Source: Pseudomonas koreensis
GTDB taxonomy: Bacteria; Pseudomonadota; Gammaproteobacteria; Pseudomonadales; Pseudomonadaceae
Assembly: GCF_024169245.1 (NCBI RefSeq)
Contig: NZ_JALJWP010000001.1
Location: 3,473,501-3,537,500 of the forward strand
Direction of reading: 5' to 3'
DNA length: 64,000 bases
Shown one piece after another: positions 26,968 through 35,682 of this stretch. The translations under genes were made by a program, and so were the position numbers. The stretch's first letter is position 1. The number at the start of each line of letters is the position of its first letter. Under the pieces are notes generated by a model. That model had not been told where the DNA came from. It did no database searches and saw only the letters and a program-made list of their open reading frames with translations.

Positions 26968-27843
26968 ATGAACTGGGATGATGCGCGGGTGTTTCTGGCG
27001 GTCTGTCGTGAGTCGACATTGCGCGGTGCTGCGCGGATTCTGGGCGTGGATCAGGCCACGGTCGGACGCCGCGTTACTGCGCTGGAGAAATCGTTGAGCG
27101 CGACGCTGTTCCTGCGCACCTCGGATGGCTACGCGCTGACCGCAGTCGGTGAAGCGGCGCTCAAAAGTGTGGAAAAAATGGAGCACTCGGCGCTTGAGCT
27201 GGAGCGGCACATCCATGGGCTGGATGATCGTCTGATCGGTAATGTGCGGGTCAGCACCACCGACTCGCTGGCCATCGACTTCATTATTCCGGCGATGGCG
27301 AGCCTGCATGATCAGCATCCTGATGTGCAAATCCAGCTGGATGCCTCGACGCAAATCCTCAGTCTGGCCAAGCGCGAGGCGGATATCGCCGTGCGCAATA
27401 CCCGGCCGGATAACCCGGATCTCATCGCCCGGCGAATCGCCCGTTGGCCTGTAGGACTTTTCGCAGCGAAGGCGTATGTCGACCGCCATGGCGAACCGCG
27501 GCCCGGCAGTGCTTTCGAGGGGCATGATCTGGTGGTTTATCAGCCCTATCTGCAGAGTAAAAAAGATTTGACCCTGGTCTCCGAACCGTTGAACAAAGGG
27601 CGCATCGTCGCGACGCTCAGTTCCAGCCTGTTGGTGCGTCGCTCACTTGCCGCCGGCCTGGGTGTAGGGGAAATTCCGGTGTACATGGGCGAGCGCGACG
27701 GCCTGGTCAGACTCTGGCCGGAGCGGACCCGGCCGCTGCCGTATGAAGTGTGGCTGGTCACCCACGCCGACCTGCGTCACACCGCGCGGGTGCGGGCCGT
27801 TATCGAACAGATCGTTGAGGCGTTTGCGCTGGAAAACCAATAA
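26968..27843 (+). CDS. LysR-family transcriptional regulator
   Basis: A 291-residue protein with the LysR helix-turn-helix at the N-terminus (WDDARVFLAVCRESTLRGAARILGVDQATVGRRVTALE, residues 3-41 by position) and an inducer-binding domain of the short type without a conserved cysteine sensor. The ATG at 26968 follows GAGGATGGT; the upstream in-frame extension to 26860 lies in the promoter region. It probably regulates the divergent MFS gene. Confidence 0.88.
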   Translation: MNWDDARVFLAVCRESTLRGAARILGVDQATVGRRVTALEKSLSATLFLRTSDGYALTAVGEAALKSVEKMEHSALELERHIHGLDDRLIGNVRVSTTDSLAIDFIIPAMASLHDQHPDVQIQLDASTQILSLAKREADIAVRNTRPDNPDLIARRIARWPVGLFAAKAYVDRHGEPRPGSAFEGHDLVVYQPYLQSKKDLTLVSEPLNKGRIVATLSSSLLVRRSLAAGLGVGEIPVYMGERDGLVRLWPERTRPLPYEVWLVTHADLRHTARVRAVIEQIVEAFALENQ

Positions 27844-28093
27844 TGGATTCAGGGTTTTGCCGAGGCTACAACGTCTGACGAAACAGCCTACGTCCGAGGC
27901 AGAATGGGCCGGCTTGTCGTCGACACTGATGAATTCTATTGTGACCGCAGCTCGATGCAGACCTCAGGCCCGCATCGAAACGAAGCGCCAGGGAAGGCCT
28001 CGGTAGCCACACAAAGGTGTCGAATTGAAAATCAGGGAAGTGAGTCATTATGCAGTTACGGATAGATCGGACGCAGGTCGGGACAGGCAAATC

Positions 28094-28510
28094 ATGAGCA
28101 CTTTAAGCCGCGAAGAATTCGATGCCAGGATAGAAACCATCGAGACGAGAATGGACGGCCGCGTAGCAGAAATGCGCGCCGACATTCGCGGGTTCCTTGC
28201 TGCTCAGGCAGAGCAGAACAAGGCCCTATTGGAACGGGACAAGCGTTATGACCTGATGTGGATGGGCGTGCAGAAAATCGCCGACGAATCGCGGGAAGCG
28301 ATCAGGCAGGCATCAACGGTAAAGGCCAACTATTGGGCTGCCACCACCGTGCATTTCCTCGGCGTGGCTTCGTTGCTGGTAGGCGCGCATTTCGCCAATC
28401 AGGCGGCGGTGTTGAGCACAATACAAACCACGCTTGCGGCGATTCAGATTGGCAAAGAAGTATCGTCACCCAAACCGGTCGTACAACCCTCAACAGTGCC
28501 GCCGCCATAA
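28094..28510 (+). CDS. Hypothetical coiled-coil membrane protein
   Basis: A 138-residue protein. Residues 1 to about 75 are highly charged and helical (REEFDARIETIETRMDGRV, RADIRGFLAAQAEQNKALLE), predicted coiled coil. A hydrophobic segment (about 87-105, VHFLGVASLLVGAHFANQA) follows, then a Pro/Ser/Val-rich tail. Such small coiled-coil membrane proteins are common in Pseudomonas; function unknown. The 250 bases upstream (27844-28093) show nothing else. Confidence 0.65.
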   Translation: MSTLSREEFDARIETIETRMDGRVAEMRADIRGFLAAQAEQNKALLERDKRYDLMWMGVQKIADESREAIRQASTVKANYWAATTVHFLGVASLLVGAHFANQAAVLSTIQTTLAAIQIGKEVSSPKPVVQPSTVPPP

Positions 28511-28536
28511 AAAACGGCCTTCATTGGAAGGCCGTT
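28509..28536 (-). terminator. Terminator for the pirin gene
   Basis: AACGGCCTTC and GAAGGCCGTT form a 10-base-pair stem, with the T-run on the minus strand (read as TTTTTTA). It serves the pirin gene that ends at 28552; the plus-strand gene ends just inside it. Confidence 0.8.
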
Positions 28537-28551
28537 CTGCAGCGCGCCAAA

Positions 28552-29274
28552 TCATGGCATTTCAGGCAACTCCTGTGGGCGCAGGTCGAATACCAGCACT
28601 TCGGCATCGACGCCGTTGCTCAAGGTGAGCAGCTGTTCTTCACGAACCCGCACGCCGTCGCCTTCCTGCAAGGTCTGGCCGTTGAGTTCGACGCTGCCAC
28701 GCGCAACGTGCACGTAGGCGTAACGATTGGCCGGCAATTTCAGCGTGGCGCTTTCCTTGCCGTCGAATAACCCGGCATAGACCCGCGCATCCTGGCGGAC
28801 TTTCAGGGAGCCGTTGTTACCATCCGGCGAGATGATCAGTTGCAGGCGACCGCGTTTTTTCTGCGCGCTGAAGTGCTCCTGCTGATAACGCGGTTTGGCG
28901 CCGCTGACGTCCGGCACGATCCAGATTTGCAGAAAGTGCACGGGCTTGGTGGCCGAGTGGTTGAACTCACTGTGCGCCACGCCGCTGCCGGCACTCATCA
29001 ATTGCACATCACCGGGGCGGATCACCGAGCCAGTACCGAGGGTGTCCTTGTGTTCCAGCGCGCCTTCGAGCACATAGGAAAAGATTTCCATGTCGCGGTG
29101 CGGGTGCTGGCCAAAACCTTTGCCGGCGGCGACCCGGTCATCGTTGATCACCAGCAGGTCGGAAAACCCTTGTTCACGCGGGTTGCGGTAGCTGGCGAAA
29201 GAGAAGGTGTGAAACGACTTCAACCAGCCGTGATTGGCGAGGCCGCGATCGGAGGCTTTGCGAAGAGTCAGCAT
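28552..29274 (-). CDS. Pirin family protein (YhhW-like)
   Basis: A 240-residue bicupin. The metal ligands are visible as H57 and H59 (GQHPHRDMEIFSYVLEG) and H101/E103 (SGVAHSEFN), as in YhhW, for which quercetin dioxygenase activity has been described. The physiological substrate is generally unknown. Length (about 231-240) is normal. It is divergent from a GlxA-type regulator, a frequent arrangement. Confidence 0.9.
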   Translation of the reverse strand: MLTLRKASDRGLANHGWLKSFHTFSFASYRNPREQGFSDLLVINDDRVAAGKGFGQHPHRDMEIFSYVLEGALEHKDTLGTGSVIRPGDVQLMSAGSGVAHSEFNHSATKPVHFLQIWIVPDVSGAKPRYQQEHFSAQKKRGRLQLIISPDGNNGSLKVRQDARVYAGLFDGKESATLKLPANRYAYVHVARGSVELNGQTLQEGDGVRVREEQLLTLSNGVDAEVLVFDLRPQELPEMP

Positions 29275-29331
29275 GATGAAATCTCCTGGCGGGACGTGAA
29301 TTCGTCCGAGTGAGGAGAAGGTTACTGGTTA

Positions 29332-29374
29332 CCGGACAAGGCAATAAGTAGATGGAAATTGAAAGACTGTCCGG
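29332..29374. promoter_or_regulatory. Inverted repeat between pirin and GlxA-type gene
   Basis: CCGGACA (29332-29338) and TGTCCGG (29368-29374) are complementary, 36 bases apart, in the divergent region. They could be regulator half-sites. Confidence 0.35.
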
Positions 29375-29484
29375 CTCAGGTTGACAGTTTTGCGTTATGG
29401 TTCACCCATTCGTGTGCGCTGATTACGCCTGAGTTGGCCATAATGCCCGGGTTGCAGCGTGCGTATTTACCCCTGAAATGTGTG

Positions 29485-30444
29485 ATGCCTCCCATGAAAA
29501 CCGTGGCAATGGTGCTGTTTCCTGACTTTCTGATGCTCGACATGGCCGGGCCGCTGGAAGTGTTTTCAGTCGCCAACCGTTATCTGAAACCGGATTTGCA
29601 TTATCAACTGACGACGGTGGGCACGGAGCGCGGCTTGCTGAGGGCTTCCAATGGCGTGCAGGTCCAGGCTGATCTGCATATTGACGAAGCGGCCGAACGC
29701 TATGACCTGTTATTGGTGCCCGGCGGACCCGGTGCTTACAACCAGAGATTTCCGCAGCTGTTCACCTGGCTGAAAAACGCCGTGCCGCGCGCCGAACGCT
29801 ACGGTTCGATTTGCACTGGCGCGTTCATCCTCGGCCATGCCTGTTTGCTGGACGGTTATCGCGTCACCACGCACTGGAATTACACCGAGCGGCTGATCAA
29901 GGCCTTTCCGAAAACCACGGTGACCACCGATCAGATCTACGTCGAGGATCGTAATCTGATCACCTCGGGTGGGGTGACCGCCGGCATCGACCTGGCACTG
30001 GCGGTGGTGGCCAGAGATCACGGCAAGAAAATCGCTCAGGACGTGGCCAAGGTCTTGTTGGTGGTCATGAAGCGCCAAGGCGGACAAGCGCAGTTCAGCC
30101 CTTTGATGGCGGCAGTCTCTCCGCAGGAGACGCCCATCACCCGCGCGCAGAATTACGTGCTTGAACACCTGGACGAAGCCTTCACCGTCGAGCGCATGGC
30201 CGGATTGGCGAACATGAGCGCACGCCACTTCGCTCGTCTGTTTACTCGTGACGTCAACATGACGCCGATGGAATTCCTGCAGAACGCCCGCATTGACTGC
30301 GCGCGAAACCTGTTGGAGACCAGCGATCTGCCCCTCAAAACCATTGCCTACAAAAGTGGCTTCGGCAGTGTCCGGCACATGCGCTCGTTGTTCGCCGAAA
30401 AGCTCGGCCTTACGCCTTTGCAGTACCGGGAACAGTTCAGCTAG
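29485..30444 (+). CDS. GlxA-family AraC-type transcriptional regulator
   Basis: A 319-residue protein with an N-terminal DJ-1/PfpI-like domain (KTVAMVLFPDFLMLDMAGPLEV, VPGGPGAY, GSICTGAFILGHACLLDG) and a C-terminal AraC helix-turn-helix pair (MAGLANMSARHFARLFTRD, IAYKSGFGSVRHMRSLFAEKLG). The Cys in SICTG sits at the nucleophile elbow of DJ-1 proteins. Such regulators control amino-acid or amine catabolism, but the ligand here is unknown. The start is uncertain: ATGs at 29485 and 29494 lack good ribosome sites, and the reading is open upstream to 29359. Confidence 0.8.
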   Translation: MPPMKTVAMVLFPDFLMLDMAGPLEVFSVANRYLKPDLHYQLTTVGTERGLLRASNGVQVQADLHIDEAAERYDLLLVPGGPGAYNQRFPQLFTWLKNAVPRAERYGSICTGAFILGHACLLDGYRVTTHWNYTERLIKAFPKTTVTTDQIYVEDRNLITSGGVTAGIDLALAVVARDHGKKIAQDVAKVLLVVMKRQGGQAQFSPLMAAVSPQETPITRAQNYVLEHLDEAFTVERMAGLANMSARHFARLFTRDVNMTPMEFLQNARIDCARNLLETSDLPLKTIAYKSGFGSVRHMRSLFAEKLGLTPLQYREQFS

Positions 30445-30525
30445 AGCGGTTCTGTCCGTCTGGCGCAGCCGGATGTCCGTACTGTGTCGGCTGTGGCGGT
30501 TGTATCGTCACGCAAGGGTGCCAAG

Positions 30526-32007
30526 ATGTCTGGCATGAATAATCACAACGACACAAACCAGGGTTCGGTGCTGCGTTTTGGCCCCTACGCCTTTCATGTG
30601 CGCCAGCGTCTGGTCCTTGAAGGAGAGCAGCCGCTGCGCATGGGCGGGCGCGCCATGGACATTCTGCAGGTGCTGCTCGATAACGCGGGCGAGGTGGTCA
30701 GCAAAGAGCAATTGATTGCTCAAGTGTGGCCGACGTCGATCGTCGAAGAGATCAATCTTCGGGTGCACATCGCGGCATTGCGGCGCGCACTGGGCGACGG
30801 CACCAACGGGCAGCGTTACATCATTCACGTGGCGCAATGCGGCTACAGTTTTGTCGCCCCGGTGCAGCGGCACACAAGTGATGCGCTGCCCACGCCCGTC
30901 GCCGCGCTCACGGCTCTGCACAATCTTCCAGCACGACTGACGCCAGTCAGCGGGCGCGATGCCTTGGTCGGGAGTCTGGTTCGACAAATGCCGGTGTGCC
31001 GCTTGATGACAATTACCGGTGCGCCGGGTGTTGGCAAAACCACTGTGGCACTGCGCGTGGCGGAATTGCTGCTGCAATACTTTCGCGATGGCGCCTGGTG
31101 GGTCGATCTTGCTGGCCTCGAAGCCGGCAAACCATTGCTCGAACACCTGTTGCACATCCTTAAGACAGACTTTTTCACCCTGACCGGCCGGCACGCCTTG
31201 TTGATACTGGATAACTGCGACCACCAGCGCGACAGCTGCGCGGCTCTGGCAGAAACCCTGTTGCATGCTGCGCCCCGTCTGTCGATTCTGGTCACCGCCC
31301 GCGAACCCCTGCGAGTCGCGCAGGAGACCGTTCATTACGTCCCGCTGTTGGCGATTCCCAAGCGCTCGACATTGAACACCGTCGAAGAAGCCATGGGCTA
31401 TCCGGCGGTGCAGTTGTTCGTCAATCGCGCGCGGGCGCGGCAGCATGGCTTCAGTTTGCGTGAACAGGATTTGCCGGGCGTGCGCGAGATTTGCCGTCAA
31501 CTGGACGGTCTGCCGCTGGCGATCGAACTCGCCGCGGCGCAGATCGACGCACTGGGTTTGATCGGCTTACAGGCCCAGGTTGAAAACGGTTTGCAGTTGC
31601 TCGGCCAAGGCCGGCGCACCGCGGAACCGCGCCATCAGTCGATGGCTGCTGCTATCGATTGGAGCTATCAATGCCTGACAGAAATGGAGCAGCAAGTGCT
31701 GCTGCGTCTGTCGGTGTTCAGCACGGGCTTTACTCTGGAGGCCGCACTGAGCGTGATCAGCAGCGTGGATCTGGCCGGTTCCAGGCTGAGCGCGATAATC
31801 GAAGGGCTGGCACGCAAATCGTTGCTGATCCAGCAACCGGTCCATGCAACGGTGCGCTATTGGATGCTCAACACCGTGCGCCGCTATGCGCGCGATCAGC
31901 TCCAACGCAGCGACGAGAGGCTCGAACTGGAACATCGCCATGCGCGCTATCTCAGCCGCATACGCAACGCGTCAGGCCGGGCACTGGTCGCGCAGACGGT
32001 CGAGTAG
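30526..32007 (+). CDS. Winged-helix/P-loop NTPase regulator, C-terminally short
   Basis: A 493-residue protein. Residues 16-113 form an OmpR/PhoB-type winged helix (FGPYAF, GGRAMDILQVLLDNAGEVVSK, VHIAALRRALGDG, GYSFVAPV). An NB-ARC/STAND-like NTPase follows with P-loop GAPGVGKTT (165-173), LLILDNCDHQRD (Walker B), RLSILVTAREPL and LDGLPLAIELAAAQ. After the winged-helix-like segment it stops at SRIRNASGRALVAQTVE, where the related gene at 31972-34881 continues for hundreds of residues of tetratricopeptide-like repeats. Its last 36 bases overlap the end of that convergent gene. Either a natural short form or 3' truncated. AAGGG lies ahead of the ATG at 30526. Confidence 0.8.
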   Translation: MSGMNNHNDTNQGSVLRFGPYAFHVRQRLVLEGEQPLRMGGRAMDILQVLLDNAGEVVSKEQLIAQVWPTSIVEEINLRVHIAALRRALGDGTNGQRYIIHVAQCGYSFVAPVQRHTSDALPTPVAALTALHNLPARLTPVSGRDALVGSLVRQMPVCRLMTITGAPGVGKTTVALRVAELLLQYFRDGAWWVDLAGLEAGKPLLEHLLHILKTDFFTLTGRHALLILDNCDHQRDSCAALAETLLHAAPRLSILVTAREPLRVAQETVHYVPLLAIPKRSTLNTVEEAMGYPAVQLFVNRARARQHGFSLREQDLPGVREICRQLDGLPLAIELAAAQIDALGLIGLQAQVENGLQLLGQGRRTAEPRHQSMAAAIDWSYQCLTEMEQQVLLRLSVFSTGFTLEAALSVISSVDLAGSRLSAIIEGLARKSLLIQQPVHATVRYWMLNTVRRYARDQLQRSDERLELEHRHARYLSRIRNASGRALVAQTVE

Positions 32008-34881
32008 CCGACGCACCTTGCGCAAGTCCGGAGTAGCGTAGCCTTCGGTGAAGCGCTGGTAGATGGGGGTCAGCAGATCCAGTGCCTCGCGATGGCGAGA
32101 CTGGCGCTGCCACAGTTCAGCAAGAACCTTGGCGCTGCGCAGTTCCCAGGCCAGCGCGCCTTGGCTTCTGGCGATGGTCAAGGCTTGTTGCAGCGTTCGT
32201 TCTGCTTCCTGGATTTCAGCGCTGTCTGAGAAGGCCGCTTCGCGAGCAGGCTCGCTCCCACAGGAATCCGCACCCAACTGAGAATCTACGCCCGACACCG
32301 AACCCTTGTGGGAGCGAGCCTGCTCGCGAAGGGGAGTCTCTGAACCCTTCAACAATGCCGCCGCCCGCCCGCGCAATATCTCCGCCGCACTCCATCCCGC
32401 ATCGCCGCTATATGCCCGCTCCACCAGTGCCTCATCGACAAAGCGCTCATCCAGCGTAACCATGACTTCGCGGATCAGACCACTGCTCTGCGCTGACACA
32501 GGCGCGGCATTATCCGGATCGATCACCTGCGCGTAGTGCCGGCCCCAATTATTGAACAGCAGCACCGAGTGCTTCTGCGATTGCTCCAGCAGCAATTGCA
32601 GCAGAGCGCGGGCGGTTTCGCGTTCACCGTTGTAATGAGCGATCAGGCAACTGGCCAGCGCCAGGGTGTAGCAGATCGAGGTGCCGTGGTTGATCTGCAC
32701 GGCAATGTCCAGCGCCTGCCGTGCCGCGCGCCAAGCCTGCTCGGGCAGGCCCTGCAGCCACAGCACCCGTGCCAGCACCGTCAGCGAGGCGACGCTCTGG
32801 TCGTATTGCACGCCAAAACCATGGGTGAAGCGATTGAGATGGCCGCTGTGGGCCATGCGTTGCAGCACTTGCTCGGCATGCGCGCGCGCCTGCGGTTGGT
32901 CGCCGGCATAATGCAGGGCCAGCACCCGCAAGCGATGTGTGCTCAGTGATAGCAGCGGTTCGCCGTGTACGCCGATTCGGTCGAATTGCTCACTCTGGGC
33001 CAAAGCCATGCGGTAATGCCCGCAGCTCAGATTGACCGCCATGTGCCCGGACACCGCACGCAGTTGCCCGGCGAGATCGCCGTGTTTCTCGGCCAATTGG
33101 CAGGCGTCGACGAAGGCCTGGATGGTTTGTGGCGTGCCGCCCCAGGTGTGATAGCTGGCGCTGCCGAGCGCCAGTTTCAGGGCGATTTGCAGGCGAGGGC
33201 AGGGCGCAGATGTTTCCTCGATCAGCACCAGTGCGCGACGCACATGGCGGCTGTAGTCGCGCAACAGCGACAGCTCCTGCCACAACGGTGCCGAAGCGGC
33301 TGCCAGTTGCACACCCAGCTCATCCGGTCCCGGCCCGTTGAGGCTCCAATCCAGCGCCGCGCGCAAATCCTCCAGACCCCGGGCATAGCGTTCCAGCCAC
33401 AGCACCGTCGGGGTGTTGTCCCAATCCGCTTGCGCCCGTTGCATCAATGTCAGGCAGCGCTCGGCGTGGCGTAAGCGGGTTGCGCTGAGCTCGTCGGCCT
33501 GTTCGAGTTTTTCCAGTGCGTAGTGGCGCGTGGTGTCGAGCAAGCGGTAGTAAACATCTTCATCACCTACTTCGACGCTAAGCAGGGATTTGGCCACCAG
33601 TTGCGTGACTGCGTTGAACACTGCACCGGGATCGATCTGTTGGCCAATGACCACTGCCGCCGCGGAGGCGAGGTTGAAACTGCCGCGGAAAATCCCCAGA
33701 CGGCGCAGACAGGTTTGCTCGCAGGCGTTGAGCAGGTTGAAACTCCAGTCCATCGTCGCGCGCAGAGTCAGATGGCGCTCGGCGCTGCTGTGTTGTCCGG
33801 CTGACAGCGGCGGCAAACCCTCGCGCAATTGCTTGAGCAGTCCGTCCATGCCCAATTCGCTCACCTGCGCGGCGGCGAGTTCCAGTGCCAGCGGAATGCC
33901 GTCCAGGCGCTGGCAGATCTCGATCGCTTGCGGCAGCTCGGCGTGGCTCAGTTGAAAGTTTTCCCTGGCCGCCGTGGCGCGTTCGACAAACAATTGCAGC
34001 GCAGCAAAGCCCAGCGCCTGGGCCGGCTCCATCGCGGTCGACATGGACGGGCATTCGAGTGATTCCAGACGCTGCACGAACTCGCCCTCAGCGCGCAGGC
34101 TCTCGCGGCTGGTCGCGAGGATATGCACCTCGGGCGCGCCGCGCAGAATCCGCTCGCTGAGCGCCGCGATCGCATCGATCAAGTGCTCGCAGTTGTCGAT
34201 TACCAGCAACATTTGCCGATCACGCAGACCATCGACCAGACAAGCCTGCGCATCGCCTTCAGCTGCCGACAGATTGAGCAGCGCTGCCAGGTGCGAGCCG
34301 ATCAGTGCGGGATCGGCGATGGGCGCCAGATCCACCAGGCGGATACCGTCGCGATACTGGCCGATCAATTGCTCGGCGACGCGCAGGGCGACCGTGGTTT
34401 TGCCGATGCCGCCGGGGCCGACCAGGGTGATGCAGCGTCGGCGCGGCAGTTGCGCGATCAGGTGATCGACCACCGGCTGGCGACCGATCATTCGCGTACG
34501 GCGCAGCGGCAGGTTGTGTCTGGCCACAGCGACCGCAGGTTTCTGTTCGATGCTGTCGAGCACAATCGGTGCGACAAAGCTGTAGCCGCGCTGCGCCACG
34601 GTGACGATATAGCGCTGCCCGTTCTGCCCGTCGCCCAGCGCCTTGCGCAGCGCCGCCATGTGCACGCGCAGGTTGATGTCTTCGACGACACTGTCTGGCC
34701 AGACCCCGGCCATCAATTGCTGCTTGCTCACCACTTCACCAGCGTGGGCCAGCAAAATCAGGAGGATGTCCATCGCCCGCCGTCCCAGGCGCAAAGGCTG
34801 TTGGCCTTCAATCAGCAGTCGTTGCCCGGGATGAATCCGATAGGGGCCAAATGCAATGGCCTGATTCGGGGGAAAACTCAA
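31972..34881 (-). CDS. Winged-helix/P-loop NTPase/TPR-like regulator (long form)
   Basis: A 969-residue protein starting at TTG 34881, with AGGAG eight bases upstream. A DNA-binding winged helix (about 11-105) is followed by a STAND-type NTPase with GPGGIGKTT (155-163), MLLVIDNCEHLIDA and VHILATSRESL. The rest is long helical repeats of the TPR/MalT-like type (about 500-960). Such proteins integrate a ligand signal through ATP-dependent oligomerisation; ligand and targets are unknown. About 34 codons near the C-terminus (about 850-883) are encoded by a REPIN repeat. It is paralogous and convergent to the preceding gene. An ATG at 34986 would add a stretch of unlikely composition. Confidence 0.8.
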   Translation of the reverse strand: MSFPPNQAIAFGPYRIHPGQRLLIEGQQPLRLGRRAMDILLILLAHAGEVVSKQQLMAGVWPDSVVEDINLRVHMAALRKALGDGQNGQRYIVTVAQRGYSFVAPIVLDSIEQKPAVAVARHNLPLRRTRMIGRQPVVDHLIAQLPRRRCITLVGPGGIGKTTVALRVAEQLIGQYRDGIRLVDLAPIADPALIGSHLAALLNLSAAEGDAQACLVDGLRDRQMLLVIDNCEHLIDAIAALSERILRGAPEVHILATSRESLRAEGEFVQRLESLECPSMSTAMEPAQALGFAALQLFVERATAARENFQLSHAELPQAIEICQRLDGIPLALELAAAQVSELGMDGLLKQLREGLPPLSAGQHSSAERHLTLRATMDWSFNLLNACEQTCLRRLGIFRGSFNLASAAAVVIGQQIDPGAVFNAVTQLVAKSLLSVEVGDEDVYYRLLDTTRHYALEKLEQADELSATRLRHAERCLTLMQRAQADWDNTPTVLWLERYARGLEDLRAALDWSLNGPGPDELGVQLAAASAPLWQELSLLRDYSRHVRRALVLIEETSAPCPRLQIALKLALGSASYHTWGGTPQTIQAFVDACQLAEKHGDLAGQLRAVSGHMAVNLSCGHYRMALAQSEQFDRIGVHGEPLLSLSTHRLRVLALHYAGDQPQARAHAEQVLQRMAHSGHLNRFTHGFGVQYDQSVASLTVLARVLWLQGLPEQAWRAARQALDIAVQINHGTSICYTLALASCLIAHYNGERETARALLQLLLEQSQKHSVLLFNNWGRHYAQVIDPDNAAPVSAQSSGLIREVMVTLDERFVDEALVERAYSGDAGWSAAEILRGRAAALLKGSETPLREQARSHKGSVSGVDSQLGADSCGSEPAREAAFSDSAEIQEAERTLQQALTIARSQGALAWELRSAKVLAELWQRQSRHREALDLLTPIYQRFTEGYATPDLRKVRRLLDRLRDQCPA
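32233..32334. repeat. REPIN inside a coding sequence
   Basis: Two inverted Pseudomonas REP units: 32233-32263 (core TCGCGAGCAGGCTCGCTCCC) and 32305-32334 (core GGGAGCGAGCCTGCTCGCGA), separated by about 41 bases. They lie within the 3' part of the regulator gene, and the reading frame continues through both. The span is 102 bases, a multiple of three. Confidence 0.85.
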
Positions 34882-35015
34882 CAGCGCGCTCCTGCGGTAA
34901 TGCGGCGGACAGGGCGAATCAGACCTTGGCGCATGCGCAGGCCGTCTGATCCGGGGTGTCCGGGCATAATCCTCAGGTTTGAGCATCAGTGCAACGGGTG
35001 GCGTAACGGCAGCAG

Positions 35016-35447
35016 TCAAAACACCGCAGGCTGCGCGGCGCTGTTGTTCAGTTTGCCCATGACTCGACAGCGCCAGGCGAACGGATTGATGCCCTCGCTG
35101 CGAGTGAACATGTGGCAGAAGTGCGCCTGATCGCAGAAGCCACACTCCAGGCTGATCTGCGTCAGGCTGAGGTCGGTGTGCTGGATCAGCAACTTGGCCC
35201 GGGCCAGACGCTGGGTGCGAATCCAGTCTTGTGGCGAGAGGCCGGTGCTGCACTTGAACGCGCGGGAGAAATGACTGCGTGACAGTGAACAGGCCCGGGC
35301 CAGTTCAGCCACTTCGAGGCTTTCGCCCAGGCGCTCGAGGATCAACTGTTTGATCTGGCGCTCGCGCTGCGGACTGAGTCCGCCAGTCGCGTTTTTCCGC
35401 GGTTCGCAGGCAGGGGCGAGGGCGACGGTTTGCTGTAGATAAGCCAT
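35016..35447 (-). CDS. AraC-type DNA-binding protein (helix-turn-helix only)
   Basis: A 143-residue protein consisting mainly of the two AraC helix-turn-helix motifs: LARACSLSRSHFSRAFKCSTG and the second, LTQISLECGFCDQAHFCHMFTRSEG (about 107-131). It has no sensory N-terminal domain, like MarA/SoxS-type or truncated AraC regulators. It is divergent from the secreted metallo-beta-lactamase-fold gene at 35683, its likely target. The ribosome site is weak, so ATG 35447 is a choice; 35477 is also open. The 235 bases between the two genes show no further gene. Confidence 0.8.
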   Translation of the reverse strand: MAYLQQTVALAPACEPRKNATGGLSPQRERQIKQLILERLGESLEVAELARACSLSRSHFSRAFKCSTGLSPQDWIRTQRLARAKLLIQHTDLSLTQISLECGFCDQAHFCHMFTRSEGINPFAWRCRVMGKLNNSAAQPAVF

Positions 35448-35682
35448 GGCCAAGGTCCGTGTCGGTGGGGAAGGCACGGTCGGCGCATTCCCTCAGGTCA
35501 AAAAAGCAACGCTGCGCAGAGGGCTTCATTGTTGGGCGGGACCGTGAGACTGACGAGTTAATCGTTGTTAATTTCCTCGCTCAGGCTGGAACTCAGCACA
35601 TCCTTGCAAGTCAGCGCCCGGGCTTTACGCGACGATGTCGATAAAGCGCGGCCGGCGTCGGCCAGGATCAAAGGGGAATGCA

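Noticed and set aside
32305..32334. Frameshift at the REP unit in the regulator gene
   Set aside because: The frame is open on both sides and through the REPIN, and helical repeat sequence resumes in the same frame.
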